NCBI GenBank assembly: GCA_033964015.1
Contig: JAWWUD010000062.1
Coordinates: 730,001-794,000 of the forward strand
DNA length: 64,000 bases
Reading direction: 5' to 3'
Origin: Scolanthus callimorphus
Lineage: Eukaryota > Cnidaria > Anthozoa > Actiniaria > Edwardsiidae
Shown: piece after piece, positions 11,117-22,196 of the stretch
Position numbering within the stretch: position 1 is the stretch's first letter
Layout: every line of letters starts with the position of its first letter
Notes under the pieces: model-generated
The model's database searches: none
What the model saw: the letters and a program-made list of their open reading frames with translations, nothing else
What the model was told of the DNA's origin: nothing
Position numbers and translations under genes: made by a program

Positions 11117-14100
11117 CTGAGAAAAGAAATCATAAGTTCATCGTTACTGAATTCGGGACTCTGGAGGGAACCGATTTCACGAGACCCAGATTATGATTTT
11201 CCGGTTTTGAAAATCACCCACAAAATTTAGTTTCCCAAATATTCTTTGGTTTTGGGGGATTTTCTTTCATTATATTTGCAATTTAGTGCCGCTAACGGCA
11301 AATAATTTGAGCTCCAGGCCCCAGAGCCCCGAGTTCTTGCCGCTGGCCAAAAAACTCGTGGGCTCTGTCTACAAGTATGGCCTTGCTCCGTGCATGCTTT
11401 TGCACCTTTGACACTGAGAGAAATGTCTCGCACTCCATAGCGACCTTCCGCCTCGCTTCGATGCGAGTCTTTCCTAACTTTAACGCTGGAACGGACAATG
11501 AACAAGTCGAGGCCCCCTGAGAAACAAAGGTAATTACATTGTTTCTCCCGGACCTCGTTTTCCAGTGCATCTGCTGGAGGGCAACCGACCGGTAACTCGT
11601 TGTTGACCAAGAACTGTGCGCGTTAAGCCTGGTTTCCACATAGTTGTATCTGTCGTATCACACTAGCCCCCTGTAGCGCAAACACAACACGGTGCGACTC
11701 ATACGACAGTTAGTGAGGTTTGGGTTTCCATATAGTTGCATCTGTTGCTTCGGTATAGTTGGAACTGTTGCTTCGCCGCCATGTTGGAGAATAAGAAGTC
11801 CATTCTGGGACGGTTTGGGACAGATTTTTTGTTGCATTTGTTACGAGTCGTATGCGATGGTTTCCATTGAAAAAAAGCTGTCGTATCACTGTAAGTATCT
11901 TTTTTTTATTTTTTATTTTATTTAAACATATTTTTCTAGAGTTTGCCCCAAGAGCTCGTCTGGCTCATCTAGGGGGCTTACTCATAATTATTTACAGCAT
12001 TGTATATCACGGTACAGCGGAAGTTTTTAATATATAGTTTGCCGGTAGGTGGAGAGCATATTATTGCGAAAAACGATTTGAGTTCTTAATGAAAGTTTGC
12101 ACGTGAGAAAATAACTGCATATTATACTCTAATGATAGTAGGTGTGATCCAAATAAAAACACAGATACTTTTTGGTTATCAGACATACGCGCCCACCTAC
12201 TGGCAAAAATCTGATTGGCTGAGATGAGCAAATTTTGTCTTAGGGTAGCAAAAATCGGGCAGTATAGAAGGTAGTGCTTAATTGATTCTATATCAAAGCC
12301 GCAAGCACAGGCAGGAGAAGGCTTGCTTCCAATTTTAAATAAGTAGAAATTTAGAGCGCACGCATTTAGGCGGAGTCGTGCGTGTAAAACTGAAGAGTAA
12401 CGATCTATTTCATGATTGAAAAGCACGTTTGGTTCAGGCAAGTAAGAGCAAGATTGCAAGGCTTTTTTAAATTCTGCTAAGCAATCAGAGCTTCGAACTT
12501 GTAAGGGAATTTCATTCCACAAATCAGTCGTTGACGGAAAAAAAGACTTTTTAAATCTTTCAGTACGACATGCAAAGGTAGAAAAATTACTTGTATTTCT
12601 TAATGAGTATTGGGTTCGTAAGTATCTGTCGTATGAGGCTGTTGCGCGGCTGTTATTGCTGTTGTATGGAAGGTTCCATAGTTGATTGCATTTTTCTATA
12701 CGACAGACACGACAGATACAGCAAGATGCAACTATATGGAAACCAGGCTTAAGCTAGGAAATTTAAATTTGTCCGTTGTTTTTCACCGAAGATGGCGCGA
12801 GCGTACAGTGGTAGAAGTTCACATGTTTAACTTAAATGCTTACGTTTCTTTTCCGTCTTCGATTCCTCTTCTGCTGAATCTGAATACAAAGCGTGGAATT
12901 AGATATGGCAATCTCGAATATACTTCTTATTAACCGAGAGCGAGGGCCGTACGGGAAGTTATGGACTGTATGGCTCGAGCAAACGAGGTTAATAACATAT
13001 TTATAATAGAGCATTTTTGCGAATTCTTTTTCTCGATTTTCTTGCGGCCCGTACGGGAATGTACGGATCGCAAATGAACCAATCAGAGCATGCGTACTCT
13101 CGTTGCTATATATAATTAAGGATACTTACAGCGTCGAGAACCAAAAGCGTTGACACTCTTAATGTTTCGCATACTTCTTAGGTCTCCATGTAGCCAATCA
13201 CTGCAAATCACGAGTCACTCGTGCGTGATCTGGCTGCATGAAGTATGGAGTGTGCCAATACATTAATGCTGCATTCACACTAGCTAAAACCAGTTTAAAA
13301 CTAAACATTGTTTAACTAGATTCTTTTGCCTTGCTCTCTTTTTCCGCCATCTTGGTTACACAACTTTTAAACAAGCACGCACTACCCATATTTTTACATG
13401 TAAAAAAATATGTTTAAATCTTTGGTGTGAATGGGGTATAAGGTGTCCACCTTTTGGCTCTCGAGCTGTAAAATTGGACAAAAGAAATAGTTGATGAAAT
13501 TATCACTTTTACGAGTGGACAAACAAGCGAATAGCCCAGGTTCGAATTACGCTCCAATGCTCACAATACAAAAGCTTCAAATCGAGGCTTTCTCCAAGTT
13601 CTAATACATTTACAGTAGTTTCAGAAGAAAGCCTCGACTTGAGGTTATTGTTTGTAGGCATTGGAGCGTAATTCGAACATGGCCTATTAGAAACGGTCTC
13701 GCGTCATGGGACCTCATTAATCCAATAATTGCTCATGCTGATGTCATCGAGACATGTATCCCTCGGGATTCTCGCTTGCTGATCTGCGGGATTTGCGGAA
13801 CTATTTGGTTGACCAAAAGTCTTTCGTCTTTCGAGTTAAATGTAGACTTTAGCGAGCGTATGTCTACCCGATTCAATTAACGTAACCCGAAGACCGCAAA
13901 GCATCATTACATGTTGATTCCATAAAGAGAATGCTTTCAGCAACATTGAGCTGTAGACAGAGCGGAAATGACCAAAACGAAATGTCTAACTTCGCCATCT
14001 TTCAATATATAAGCTCAAGATTCAGTATACAAAGAGTTTTAATGTTTCAAAGCTTAATCCAAATTTTTAAGGAATTTGAAGAATATGAATTTAGATATGA

Positions 14101-17100
14101 TTGAACAAAGTTTGCATAATTCCTGATCAAAGTACTAATTCTCCCATAAAATGGCACAGAAACCAACGTTTAAAGCCTAATATCTCAAAGACGAAACCGC
14201 ATTAGAACAAAGTCATTTTTTATATTTTGTTTGTCATCAGATAAAGAGACTTTGTGCAAAAAATCAAGCTTATCTGAGTTAACGAGACCTTACTATTTGA
14301 AATTTAGTGATTTTTGCAGGTCATTTCCGCTCTGCCTGAGCTGTATAGTTTAGTGCTTCGCTATTTTAGTCGGAACTACAGCTTCTACGCTATGTTTTTT
14401 TGTCTGAGAAACTCCTAATATTAGCGAAGAGAATTCATTTGCTTTATCAAAGATTAATGTGGACATGCAGACACAACGGAAAAAACCCTCGGAGATTTAT
14501 TTTTGTTTTATCTCGACTGTTGTGTTCAAAATGCCCAAAACTTTTATTTGACTATTCAATGCTACCTTTTGGCTATAATTCCAGGGCTACGCGGGGAGAC
14601 TAGTGGTATTCAAAATATATTCTCTAATGTCAAGGCCTCTGGAGATTTTTTTCTCATGGTAAGTTCCTGACTCTTTCAAGGTTCAAGCATAAAATCTGGT
14701 TCTGTAAGGGGCAAGATACGAGACAAGTCTGCCCTAGACTTGCTAATTCTGGTTTTATGCAGGTTTTGCAGTTTTCTTAGTGAGAAAAAGCGAGTTCGTA
14801 ATTGACTTGTACACCGAATCCGAATATGGCGTTCAATTTGTTCTTCATTGATTAGCCTCGCGCTCATGTAGAAATACAAAGTAGTTCCTGCCTGGATGAA
14901 TGGCTAGTCGGTCAAAAACAATGGTTATTCAAACAAACTGCCCAAAATTTCGACAAGCTGCAAGTCAACACTTGTTCTGCACTTGATAGAAAAACTAGCT
15001 GGTGGTTAATATTAAACCAATTAACTAATCAGAATCCTGATACAATACGGTTGTAGGGATTGTGTACCAGGATCTCTGGATTATCATTTGGACTACAGGA
15101 CGCTTCTTTTGTCAATCCCAGTTCATTATATATCCTTAGATGTTGAATAACAGGCATGCTTAGGCCAGCAGCGAAAGTTCAGGTTACCAATACGCTTACC
15201 GTTTGTGTGTCGACGCTTTGGAGCTTGCACTGAATCTGAATATAAAGAGGCCCATCGTTACCAAAAAAAGTACGAGTTATATTGAATTTGATTTCATAAA
15301 AAATAAACTTTAAACTTTGAACATTGTTGATAACACCACGGTAAAACTAAATCATTGATCCTGCCATCCTGATCCTGGGATCTAATGAACATCGACCAAG
15401 AAAATTCATGGTTACGGTTAGACTACGGGCAGCCTGAAATTTGTTTTTTACCATCAGTACAACATCTTTGATACTACGGATCTCAACGAACTGTCGCACC
15501 GCCTTGAAAATTCACGCCGCTGCCACACCAACAAACGTCTGCGACTCCGCCTACATTCGTTCGTTTTATCTAGATTATGTAACGTTTCGCTGTCTGCTGT
15601 CGTTTTTTGACGAGAAGTTACAATGAATGAAAAATCATAAACAAGACATTATTATTAGCCAACAATCTTAGTAATTTGTGGGACATGGTCACCTAGAAAA
15701 CACTAAAAACATTATTGTCACAAAATACAAAAATGGTTGGTTGTAAAGCTTACCGTTTGTCTGACGACGCTTTGGGGCTAAATCTGACTCAGACTCTGAA
15801 TCTGAATAAAAATAGCCGATCATTACCGAACGAACAACATGGTAATTTTGTTTGTGTAGCTTTGACAGGTCTTGTTATATCGCAAAGAAAGCGCCCCGCG
15901 CCAGTTAGGCTGATAACTGACGGACTCTAGTCCAGTACCTGAACTCTTCTTGACGGCTCCGGGTAGCCTGGCCAAAGAGAGTTCAGGTACTGGACATGAT
16001 ACGCTCTGCCTGGCAAAACTAACAAAGCTTTTAGTTTTATACCCTAAGGGATAGGACGAGCTAAGAATACGAGGAGTCAGCTTACCCCGGATTTGTAGTC
16101 TCTTTGCACCGATTCAGAGCTCATTTGGTCATATCGGTCAATTTGAATAACCATTGTTTTTGACTGAATAGACTCGTGTTCATGTAGAAACTGACAGAAT
16201 AGTTCCTCGTGACTGGATGAGAGGATAGTCAGCCAAAAACAGTGGTCATTCAAACAGTCCTTATGTTCGGAATCTGTTCTCCCTTACGGATCAGAGTGTT
16301 TGCGCGTTAGGCAGACATGGACAAGATCAGTGCCTTCCAAAATGGCTGCTGGCTGAGCAGAGAAAAGGCTCTGGCTGAGCAGAGAAAAGAGGCCTCAGCT
16401 AGCAGGGAAGCCGCCGAGTGAAATGGCTTGGACATGGGTGGACAAGAGCGGATCCCAAAACGGCTTTTCAGTTGACTTCAGTTGGGAAACCAAAGCCTGG
16501 ACTACCAAAAACAACCTGGCGAAGGACAGTCAACATACCAAACTAGCAAAGGATCGCCTGGAGTGGCGTCACCGTGTCGAGGTCTTATTGTATCACTTTT
16601 CTCAATTAGTCACTGGTCACGCACGGAGGTGAACCTGGCGTACAGCTTGCTTCCTCGAGACCTACGTGCGTGACCAGTATGTCCGTTTCAATTCAATGGC
16701 GTGTACCCACAATTTCAACGAGGCGAGTCAACACTATTTCTGTGCTTGATAAAAAATGGTGGTTATCAAAATACTATGCTTACCGTTTGTGTGAAGACGT
16801 TTCGGAGCCCTTTCTTCGAGTACTGAATCTGAATATAAAAAGGCTCATCGTTATAAAAAAATGACGAGTTATATTGAATTAATTTCATAAAAATTAAACT
16901 ATAAACTTGATAACACCCCCGAGGGAGGGGGGGGGGGGGTCACCTTCGGACTAGCATACAGTTCTGCAGGGGTAGCTCTTCTAATAAAACCTTTAAAAAT
17001 TATATTTGTTAAAAAATGATTTCTTTTTTCCATAGCCCGCTAGTCCATTCTATAAGCTTTCCAACGATATATAGGTTGACATGTTTGTTAAACTAAGGAG

Positions 17101-20100
17101 TTGTATGATTCAAATTTTCACATTCGCGAAGCTTCTCAGACCCCGCACGATTTAAGATATCGGCCTCAAATTTTCTGTGTCGTTAGAAAATGATCAAAAC
17201 TAAAAAACCGTGTGAGGGAATTTTTATTTTTTACTTGAAAAAGATTTTATGATAAATTTTGCGGCCACAAACTGTAAAAAATGCGACTTTCAACCCCACT
17301 CTGGAGAGCGTTTTCGGATTGATCCGTTTTCGGTGATCGTTTTCGGCGATGTAGTGTGGACGATAGCCGTACCCGGAGCAAAAAGTATGCGTTTTCGTTT
17401 GGAAATGGTGTAGCGTGGACGAGGTCTAAGTCGTTTGACAAACGTTTAGGTTTACGGTATGCAACCATCGGCATCTCGGTACTGGGAGTTTTTTGACAAG
17501 GTGTGTTCAACGACAAAGTTAAACAGCAAACTAATGTGACTGCCTCTCTCTTTTTTAATATAATAATAGATAAAAAATACAGACCAAGATACAATGGAAT
17601 GTGCTACTAATTAAACGCTCGTCTGACGGAATTAATGCAAGATTTTCACTCAGTAATTTACCGGCCTGGTTTTGCTCCAAAACCACCTGAACCAGGCCCC
17701 TGCCTGAACGCAGTTGTACCTTTGTGCCCCATTCGAAAAATAAAAGTCTGTCTCATTACCATCCTCGGGTACCCAGGCGTCGCGGCGGCAAAACCGGAAA
17801 CGAGCGCGTGCCGCGACGCCCTGGGTACCCGAGGATGTTTCATTACCTTCAGCGTCATCCTCGTTGCATGCATCATTGTCATCCATATCAGGTATATCTG
17901 CACGAATAAAGTCACCGTTTAAATTTCAGATACTACTTGGGCGCACCGCTGCTTTGAAACTCAAGCCATATTATAAACTATATTATGCAGACATTATGTC
18001 TATCAATATATCAAGCAACAGCAGTTATTCAGATTAAACTAGGATTCGTTCTCACGCTGCCCCCGCCTTGTGTATAGTCTGAGTTAAATATCTCATTATT
18101 GTTAATAGGTCATGTTCGAATTACGCTCCAATTCCTACAAACAATAACCTCAAGTCGAGGCTTTTTTCTGAAATTACTGTAAATGTATTAGAACTTGGAG
18201 AAAGCCTCGACTTGAAGCTTTTTTCTTGTGAGCATTGGAGCGTAATTCGAACCTGGTCTATTGTTTGTTACCACTTCCGGACGGTCCGGAAGTCTTTCAG
18301 AACTTACACTTCAGTCTCAGCTGAAACGAAAATCAAATAGCGAATTTATGAGTTTTTTTATCAGCTAGTGACAACTTGTTTGTAGTTATTTTACTAATTA
18401 TTATACACGAAGAAAATGAGCCGAGCGAGTCCGATAGTTGTTGGGGGGCTGATGCAATCCTTTGTAAAGTTATGGTAACCTTTACGAACTTTAAACCCTT
18501 TGTGAGGTTCATCCATCAAAAGCGTTACCCAGAGATCCTTTGTGAACTTTTACCCAATCATGTACGTTACCCAAAGCTCCTTTGCGGCTCGTGATCCGAC
18601 GTGTTTTTTTCTGGTATATACTGTATATATTCTTTATTCCCTATTATTATCACTACGAGCGGCCAAATTGTAAACTGCCCTCTCTAAAACGCTCTATTTT
18701 TGCGGGCCACTAATGGCAAAACAGCGGGCCGCAAATACATTTACCGCCCTCATTCTGATTGGCTGTGGTGGCGCTCTGCTGCCACGCTAGACCAATCAGA
18801 TCACGCGGATACCATTTAGTGCGAGTTTATGCCCATTCTCGTACCCAGAGCTCCCCGGCTCACTCGTCACTTCGCAGGGGAGGCTCTGGGGACATCCAAT
18901 TGAGGGCCGTCGCTGATTGGCTAATTTTGAACGTTGGAGCATGCGCTGAAAGGTCTTTCTCTCAGCGGCTCTGTATCAACCTCGTCCCCAGGGTCTTCTC
19001 GGTCGTTTTTCAAAATGGCGGTTGACCCAGAGAAGACCCTGGGGGAGGCTGAGTCACATGACCATTGTTTGAAGACATGAGAACGAGGTGTGTCCTTTGT
19101 TTCGAAGCGGTCATGTGACTCAGCCTCCCCCAGGGTCTTCTCTGAGACAACTGCCATTTTGAAAAATGACCGAGAAGACCGTGGGGACGAGGTTGGCTCT
19201 GTATTAAATCTCGCGCATGCGTCAGTGGCTGTCACCAGAGCCTCCCCCGCGAGGTTACGAGCCGGAGAGCTCTGGGAATGGTTTGTGCCGGGAATTGATT
19301 TGGTGAAAGTTTTTCGAGTTTTTCTCTAACTTTCTCTCGTTTCTTTATTGCCATGGAACACGCAACAAGATTGCGTGTTATCAATTTTCTCAGACCTTGT
19401 TATCATTCCTCAAGTCTATTGATAATTCTCTCATATATACTGTGTTTAGAGGTCAAAATATCCTAATCTATTTTTTCTTTCGGTAACAAATCACGCGCTC
19501 TGATTAGTCGAGAGAGCATGCACGCCATTTGATATTCTACAATGGGTTGTATTCCCATTGTATTCCCATGATATTATCAGAGCATAATGAGGGCTATTTC
19601 TTTCTAGAGCCTTGAGATATCTAGAGATTATATAATGAAGGACTAAGATAGTGTAAATCATGATGTTAACATTATGTAATGACTTCTCCATCTAGTCTTA
19701 GCATGCAACAGAACAAGGTTATATCTGAATGCACTTACTAGCGCACAATTGAACGAAGTTATCTGAATGGATCTACTAGTCAACTTCTCAAGCACGCTGT
19801 AGAACGAGCCTTTGCACCTTTGTGATATAACGAGGGATTTACTAGTCCGCTCAGTCATTCAATAGATTTCTACAGTTAGAGTAGTAAAGAGTTATAGTTT
19901 ATTTTGAAATTATCATGATATATAGAGGATATTACACGGTGGCGCGAAGATTTGGATTTTTTTATTTTCGAGTGGCAAGAACAATATTTTACGAACGAGC
20001 GCAGCGAGTGAGTAAAATATTGTTTTTGACACGAGAAAATGGAATCCATATCTTCCTTAGTGTAGTCACATGAAATCCGCTATAATCCGTAATAATAGCA

Positions 20101-21849
20101 ACATTTCTTACCTTCGACATTGATCTCGCCAAGGGACTTGCCCTTAAGATGGCCAATGTTTCCATTCTCGACTGCAAGCAGAAGCTTGCTTACTTTCGCG
20201 AGCTCTGTGGTCGACTCGTGGAGTCTGTAAAACTCCCTGTGGATGCGAATATCATGTCCCAGATGCCTGGCGAGCCAGTCAACGTCAGTTTCAGACAATG
20301 CAGCGATCTGTGATATTGTAGCGATATATTTTCTCAGTTTCGTACTTGTGATGTACTCCGGGAACTTCAGTTCCGTTTTCACTGCTGCGACGACATCCGT
20401 CAGGCAATCCCAACCTCTAAGATGCTGCAAGGATCCCCCGGATCTACAGAATACGTATTTATTCCCATTAGGGACATCTGCAGGCCGTTTTGCGATTAGT
20501 ACCTCGATCGCTTCTTTCGTCTCCTTCGTAAGAATGACGGGCACCTTGCGGCCCCGTTTCCCCGGGATCTCAATCAGGTCGAGACTGAAAAATAACATTT
20601 CGCGTTAATAACCACTTGTCACACTTCCAATATCGTTGTTGCTATCTTTTTCCTGTCGATATATATTACCTTTTGCATAGCTGTTGCTCGACGGGGGACA
20701 GTGCAGCCTTCATTGTGCTGTTCAGCGCTTGCCAATTTGGTCTCTGTCTATAACTGTCCACCTCAATGTGGGATGCCTCACCAGACCTTCTTTTGTTGAA
20801 TGTTATTACTTTAGCTAATGTCACTTTCGCCAGCTGACGAAAAGTAATCACTGTCGGGATAGCTTCTTTCTTGAGTTGTTCTTTAAGTTTAAGAATTCGG
20901 TCGTCCAGGTACCTTGTGAGGACAGTCAAATCTTCGGTTAGTGGCAGTACATCCACCTTGTTCGTTTTCTTTTGGTACATCGAGGCGAGAGACCTTGAGG
21001 AGATCTTCTGAGACCATTCGGCCTCGAATAGCCTTAAGAAGTTCTTAGCTCTCTTTTGTAGTATGTCATCTTTCTTTCGAAGGGCTTGGCCAATCAACAT
21101 ATTTGCACATTTCTTTAAGGAGTGACCAAGTTTGAGGCCAAGGGATGGAGTATCTATGTCAAGGCGATCTTCCCTGAAGGAGCAAAGTACCTTGACACCA
21201 TCTACTATCTTGTCAAAATACCCAGTATCAATGATATCTGTCAGGGTTACGCCAGTGTTCTTTTTTTGTAGCTCAATTACAAGTCTGGCCAGTTGTCTCA
21301 TCCTTTGGCAGACGTACTGGAGTTTGTCTTTGCCCTTCTCCTCAAGCAAGTCATTCCCAAAACAGATAATCAATGGGTCTTGCCGGGCAAAATTCCCTAT
21401 GTCGTCTCTTCGCATTGAGTTGAATGGCGCAACTTCAGACCTATTATTTGCAGGTAGGAGAAGCCTGGACTCTGATTGCAGTGGCTTCTCGCCCTCCTTC
21501 CGGAACTTGCACGAAGACCCGTGGCGCCATATTTGGCTTCTCCTCACAAACGCAAGGCAGAACTTGCAAGGCAGGTAGTCTGCCGGGTCGGCATACTCAG
21601 ACTCAGGGCTTCTAAGTACAATAAGCACTCCTTCCCCTAAGGAAAGTACACCACAGTTATGATGGTAATCCCCTTCAAGCCGTAGCCTTTCAAAGGCTTT
21701 TTGAGCTTCTTCATGGGGCAGGAGCATCGTCGCCTTCACTTTTTCCTCTGTTTTATGGATTCGCTGCAGATGTCTTGGTACTTTTTCTTTAAGTAATCTA
21801 TCACAATATAAACAAGCGTGAATTGCAGCTCTAGAGACCGTTATTTCAC
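10908..21849 (-). CDS. Tyrosine-recombinase-like zinc-finger protein (Crypton-like or domesticated), six-exon gene, 5' end open
   Basis: Six exons on the minus strand: 21849-20670, 20584-20112, 16828-16784, 15801-15754, 15235-15200 and 11116-10908. Each junction has GT and AG, phases match throughout, and the summed length reads 662 codons to a TAA. Order along the protein: C2H2-like finger (C13, C16, H27, H32), C2HC-like finger (C95, C98, H110, C114), a helical core, then a recombinase-like region with R450, R478 in TSTKLRK, HLGH at 501-504 and Y513 in REFYRL, a Lys/Arg/Ser linker, and a C-terminal domain starting with W601-T-K-E-E. From memory this architecture matches a family of large unnamed proteins common in fish and cnidarians with phage-integrase/Crypton-like folds; the catalytic H of the HxxR box is a T here. 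Whether it is mobile or host-domesticated cannot be told. The first exon shown starts in phase 1, so N-terminal exons lie upstream. Confidence 0.75.
11633..12752. mobile_element. Inverted-repeat DNA transposon (non-autonomous) hosting the LINE
   Basis: Ends are GCCTGGTTTCCACATAGTTG and its reverse complement with one change (CAACTATATGGAAACCAGGC), bordered by TTAA at 11633-11636 and 12749-12752. Subtracting the LINE leaves about 0.4 kb without coding capacity. TTAA borders would suit a piggyBac-type element; if the first A belongs to the element the duplication would be a TWA triplet (Harbinger-type). Both readings are open. It sits in the last intron of the recombinase-like gene. Confidence 0.7.
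11901..12617 (-). mobile_element. 5'-truncated non-LTR retrotransposon (LINE) with perfect 10-bp target duplication
   Basis: 717-bp insertion flanked by GTAAGTATCT at 11891-11900 and 12618-12627. On the minus strand it ends in an A-rich tail (AATAAAATAAAAAATAA type, 11901-11925). It carries a 153-codon open stretch (12522-12061) that begins MWNEIPLQVR and contains PACACGFD...E...KHYLLYCP, the Cys/His motif at the end of many LINE reverse-transcriptase proteins. Only the 3' end of the element is present, as expected of incomplete target-primed reverse transcription. Confidence 0.8.
13530..13687. mobile_element. 158-bp foldback MITE, copy 1
   Basis: Begins AATAG-CCC-AGGTTCGAATT and ends with the complementary AATTCGAACATGGCCTATT. 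Arms continue with ACGCTCCAATGC and then a second inverted pair (AAGCCTCGACTTGAGG). The whole element is one imperfect palindrome around a short centre. Confidence 0.65.
13958..14334. mobile_element. MITE with 16-bp terminal inverted repeats
   Basis: CAGAGCGGAAATGACC at the left and GGTCATTTCCGCTCTG at the right are exact complements, extending weakly to GAGCTG. 377 bp, AT-rich interior with no open reading frame. Confidence 0.6.
15200..15235 (-). CDS. Microexon 3 (36 bp), basic linker
   Basis: Flanked by TATATTCAG and GTAAGC; phase 1 at both ends; reads D-S-V-Q-A-P-K-R-R-H-T-N. The flanking intron sequence is also shared with microexons 1 and 2, so whole segments were duplicated, not just the exon. 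Confidence 0.55.
15754..15801 (-). CDS. Microexon 2 (48 bp), acidic then basic linker
   Basis: Flanked by TTTATTCAG and GTAAGC; phase 1 at both ends; reads D-S-E-S-E-S-D-L-A-P-K-R-R-Q-T-N. The Ser/Asp/Glu run followed by PKRR resembles a phosphorylatable stretch with a nuclear-localisation-like patch (inference). Confidence 0.58.
16784..16828 (-). CDS. Microexon 1 (45 bp), basic linker
   Basis: Flanked by TATATTCAG and GTAAGC; phase 1 at both ends. With the G left by the previous exon it reads D-S-V-L-E-E-R-A-P-K-R-L-H-T-N. It is one of three related small exons and the most diverged of them. Confidence 0.55.
16985..17110. repeat. Dispersed repeat, inverted partner of 4550-4690
   Basis: CCATAGCCCGCTAGTCCATT, CTATAAGCTTTCCAACGATA and TATAGGTTGACAT, complementary to 4550-4690. 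Confidence 0.6.
17760..17837. mobile_element. 78-bp foldback element
   Basis: CATCCTCGGGTACCCAGGCG and CGCCCTGGGTACCCGAGGATG are inverted, with CGCGGC/GCCGCG pairing further in. Flanks TCTCATTAC and TTTCATTAC resemble a 9-bp duplication. Confidence 0.5.
18104..18262. mobile_element. 158-bp foldback MITE, copy 2 (opposite orientation)
   Basis: Same element as at 13530-13687, inverted: TTCGAATTACGCTCCAATT at the left and the complement at the right, with the same TAAATGTATTAGAACTTGGA centre. Two near-identical copies 4.4 kb apart in introns of the same gene. Confidence 0.65.
18977..19194. mobile_element. Mutator-like foldback element, ~10-bp target duplication
   Basis: Flanks GGCTCTGTAT at 18967-18976 and 19195-19204 are identical. 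Arms of about 100 bp begin AACCTCGTCCCCAGGGTCTT. They include TTTTTCAAAATGGCGGTT, a match to the YY1-type AAnATGGCGG consensus, in both arms. Long arms and a 9-10 bp duplication are typical of Mutator-like elements. Confidence 0.6.
19931..20068. mobile_element. Foldback MITE just downstream of the catalytic exon
   Basis: GAAGATTTGGATTTTTTTAT ... AACAATATTTTAC pairs with GTAAAATATTGTT ... ATGGAATCCATATCTTC; the centre is GAGCGCAGCGAGTGAG. It begins about 45 bp after the 20112 donor, inside the following intron. Confidence 0.5.
20112..20584 (-). CDS. Exon: catalytic-type region of the recombinase-like gene
   Basis: 473 bp after an 85-bp intron (20585-20669); acceptor TTTTTCAG, donor GAAG followed by GTAAGA. 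It carries GKRGRKVPVILT, then RGWDCL, TSTKLRK, ARHLGHD and REFYRL, in the order and spacing of the Arg / His / Tyr boxes of tyrosine recombinases. It ends GEINVE plus one base (phase 1), which fits all three small downstream exons. Confidence 0.78.
20670..21849 (-). CDS. Exon: zinc fingers and N-terminal core of the recombinase-like gene
   Basis: 1180 bp. The acceptor is a pyrimidine-containing ...TCAACAG at 21850 and the donor is AAAAG followed by GTAATA at 20669. It is open throughout and holds both Cys/His clusters and about 280 residues of helical, Lys/Leu-rich sequence. An in-frame ATG at 21904 exists upstream, but the intervening residues are hydrophobic and the acceptor is better, so I start at the acceptor. 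The last two bases (AG) join T of the next exon to give Ser, restoring LCKSLDLIEIPGKRGR across the junction. Confidence 0.75.
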
Positions 21850-21908
21850 CTGTTGATAAGATAGAAATGACAATGAGTTCCTCGAAAATTCTCGGCGTTA
21901 TCATTGTT

Positions 21909-22196
21909 TCCCATTCATGGGAATTTCAACAAGTCCCGAGGCTGGGTAAATCCCATGGTTGGGAAAAAAGAGGCCTCCAGATTTCCCTAGCTTAAAGTTC
22001 ATCCCATTGAAGGGAAAATAAATCACTCTGGTGGGAAGTTATGACTATCATATGGTTGGGAATTCGCAATCCATTGAACATTATTCCCATGGATGGGATT
22101 TAAATTAGTTACTGACCCAACTTTGGGAATTCAAATCCCATCCCTTGTAATTATCGTCTTTCCATCGATGGGATAAATAAACCCATGCATGGGAAT
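21909..22196. repeat. Cluster of CCCAT/ATGGG mini-palindromes
   Basis: About nine short palindromes such as TTCCCATTCATGGGAA, TCCCATGGTTGGGA, TTCCCATGGATGGGA and CCCATGCATGGG spaced roughly every 30 bp, lying immediately upstream of the zinc-finger exon. Confidence 0.5.

Larger units (their letters stand above)
11117..15199. other. Last intron of the recombinase-like gene
   Basis: About 4.1 kb. Holds the LINE-in-MITE, the foldback at 13530 and the MITE at 13958. An open minus-strand stretch near 15350-15510 (I-F-K-A-V-R-Q-F-V-E-I-R) is bounded by an in-frame stop and was not accepted as an exon. Confidence 0.5.
14880..16860. repeat. Imperfect segmental duplications carrying the microexons
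   Basis: Blocks at about 14810-15340, 15740-15850, 16080-16260 and 16690-16915 share the microexon, its GTAAGC donor and flanking intron words such as AGTTATATTGAATT and CAAAAACAATGGTTATTCAA. A fourth block (16086-16120) retains the donor and an S-E-S-V-Q remnant, but its phase no longer fits. Confidence 0.55.
16829..20111. other. Intron between catalytic exon and microexon 1
   Basis: About 3.3 kb of mobile sequence: dispersed repeat 16985, foldbacks 17760 and 18104, Mutator-like 18977 and MITE 19931. No additional exon seen. Confidence 0.5.
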
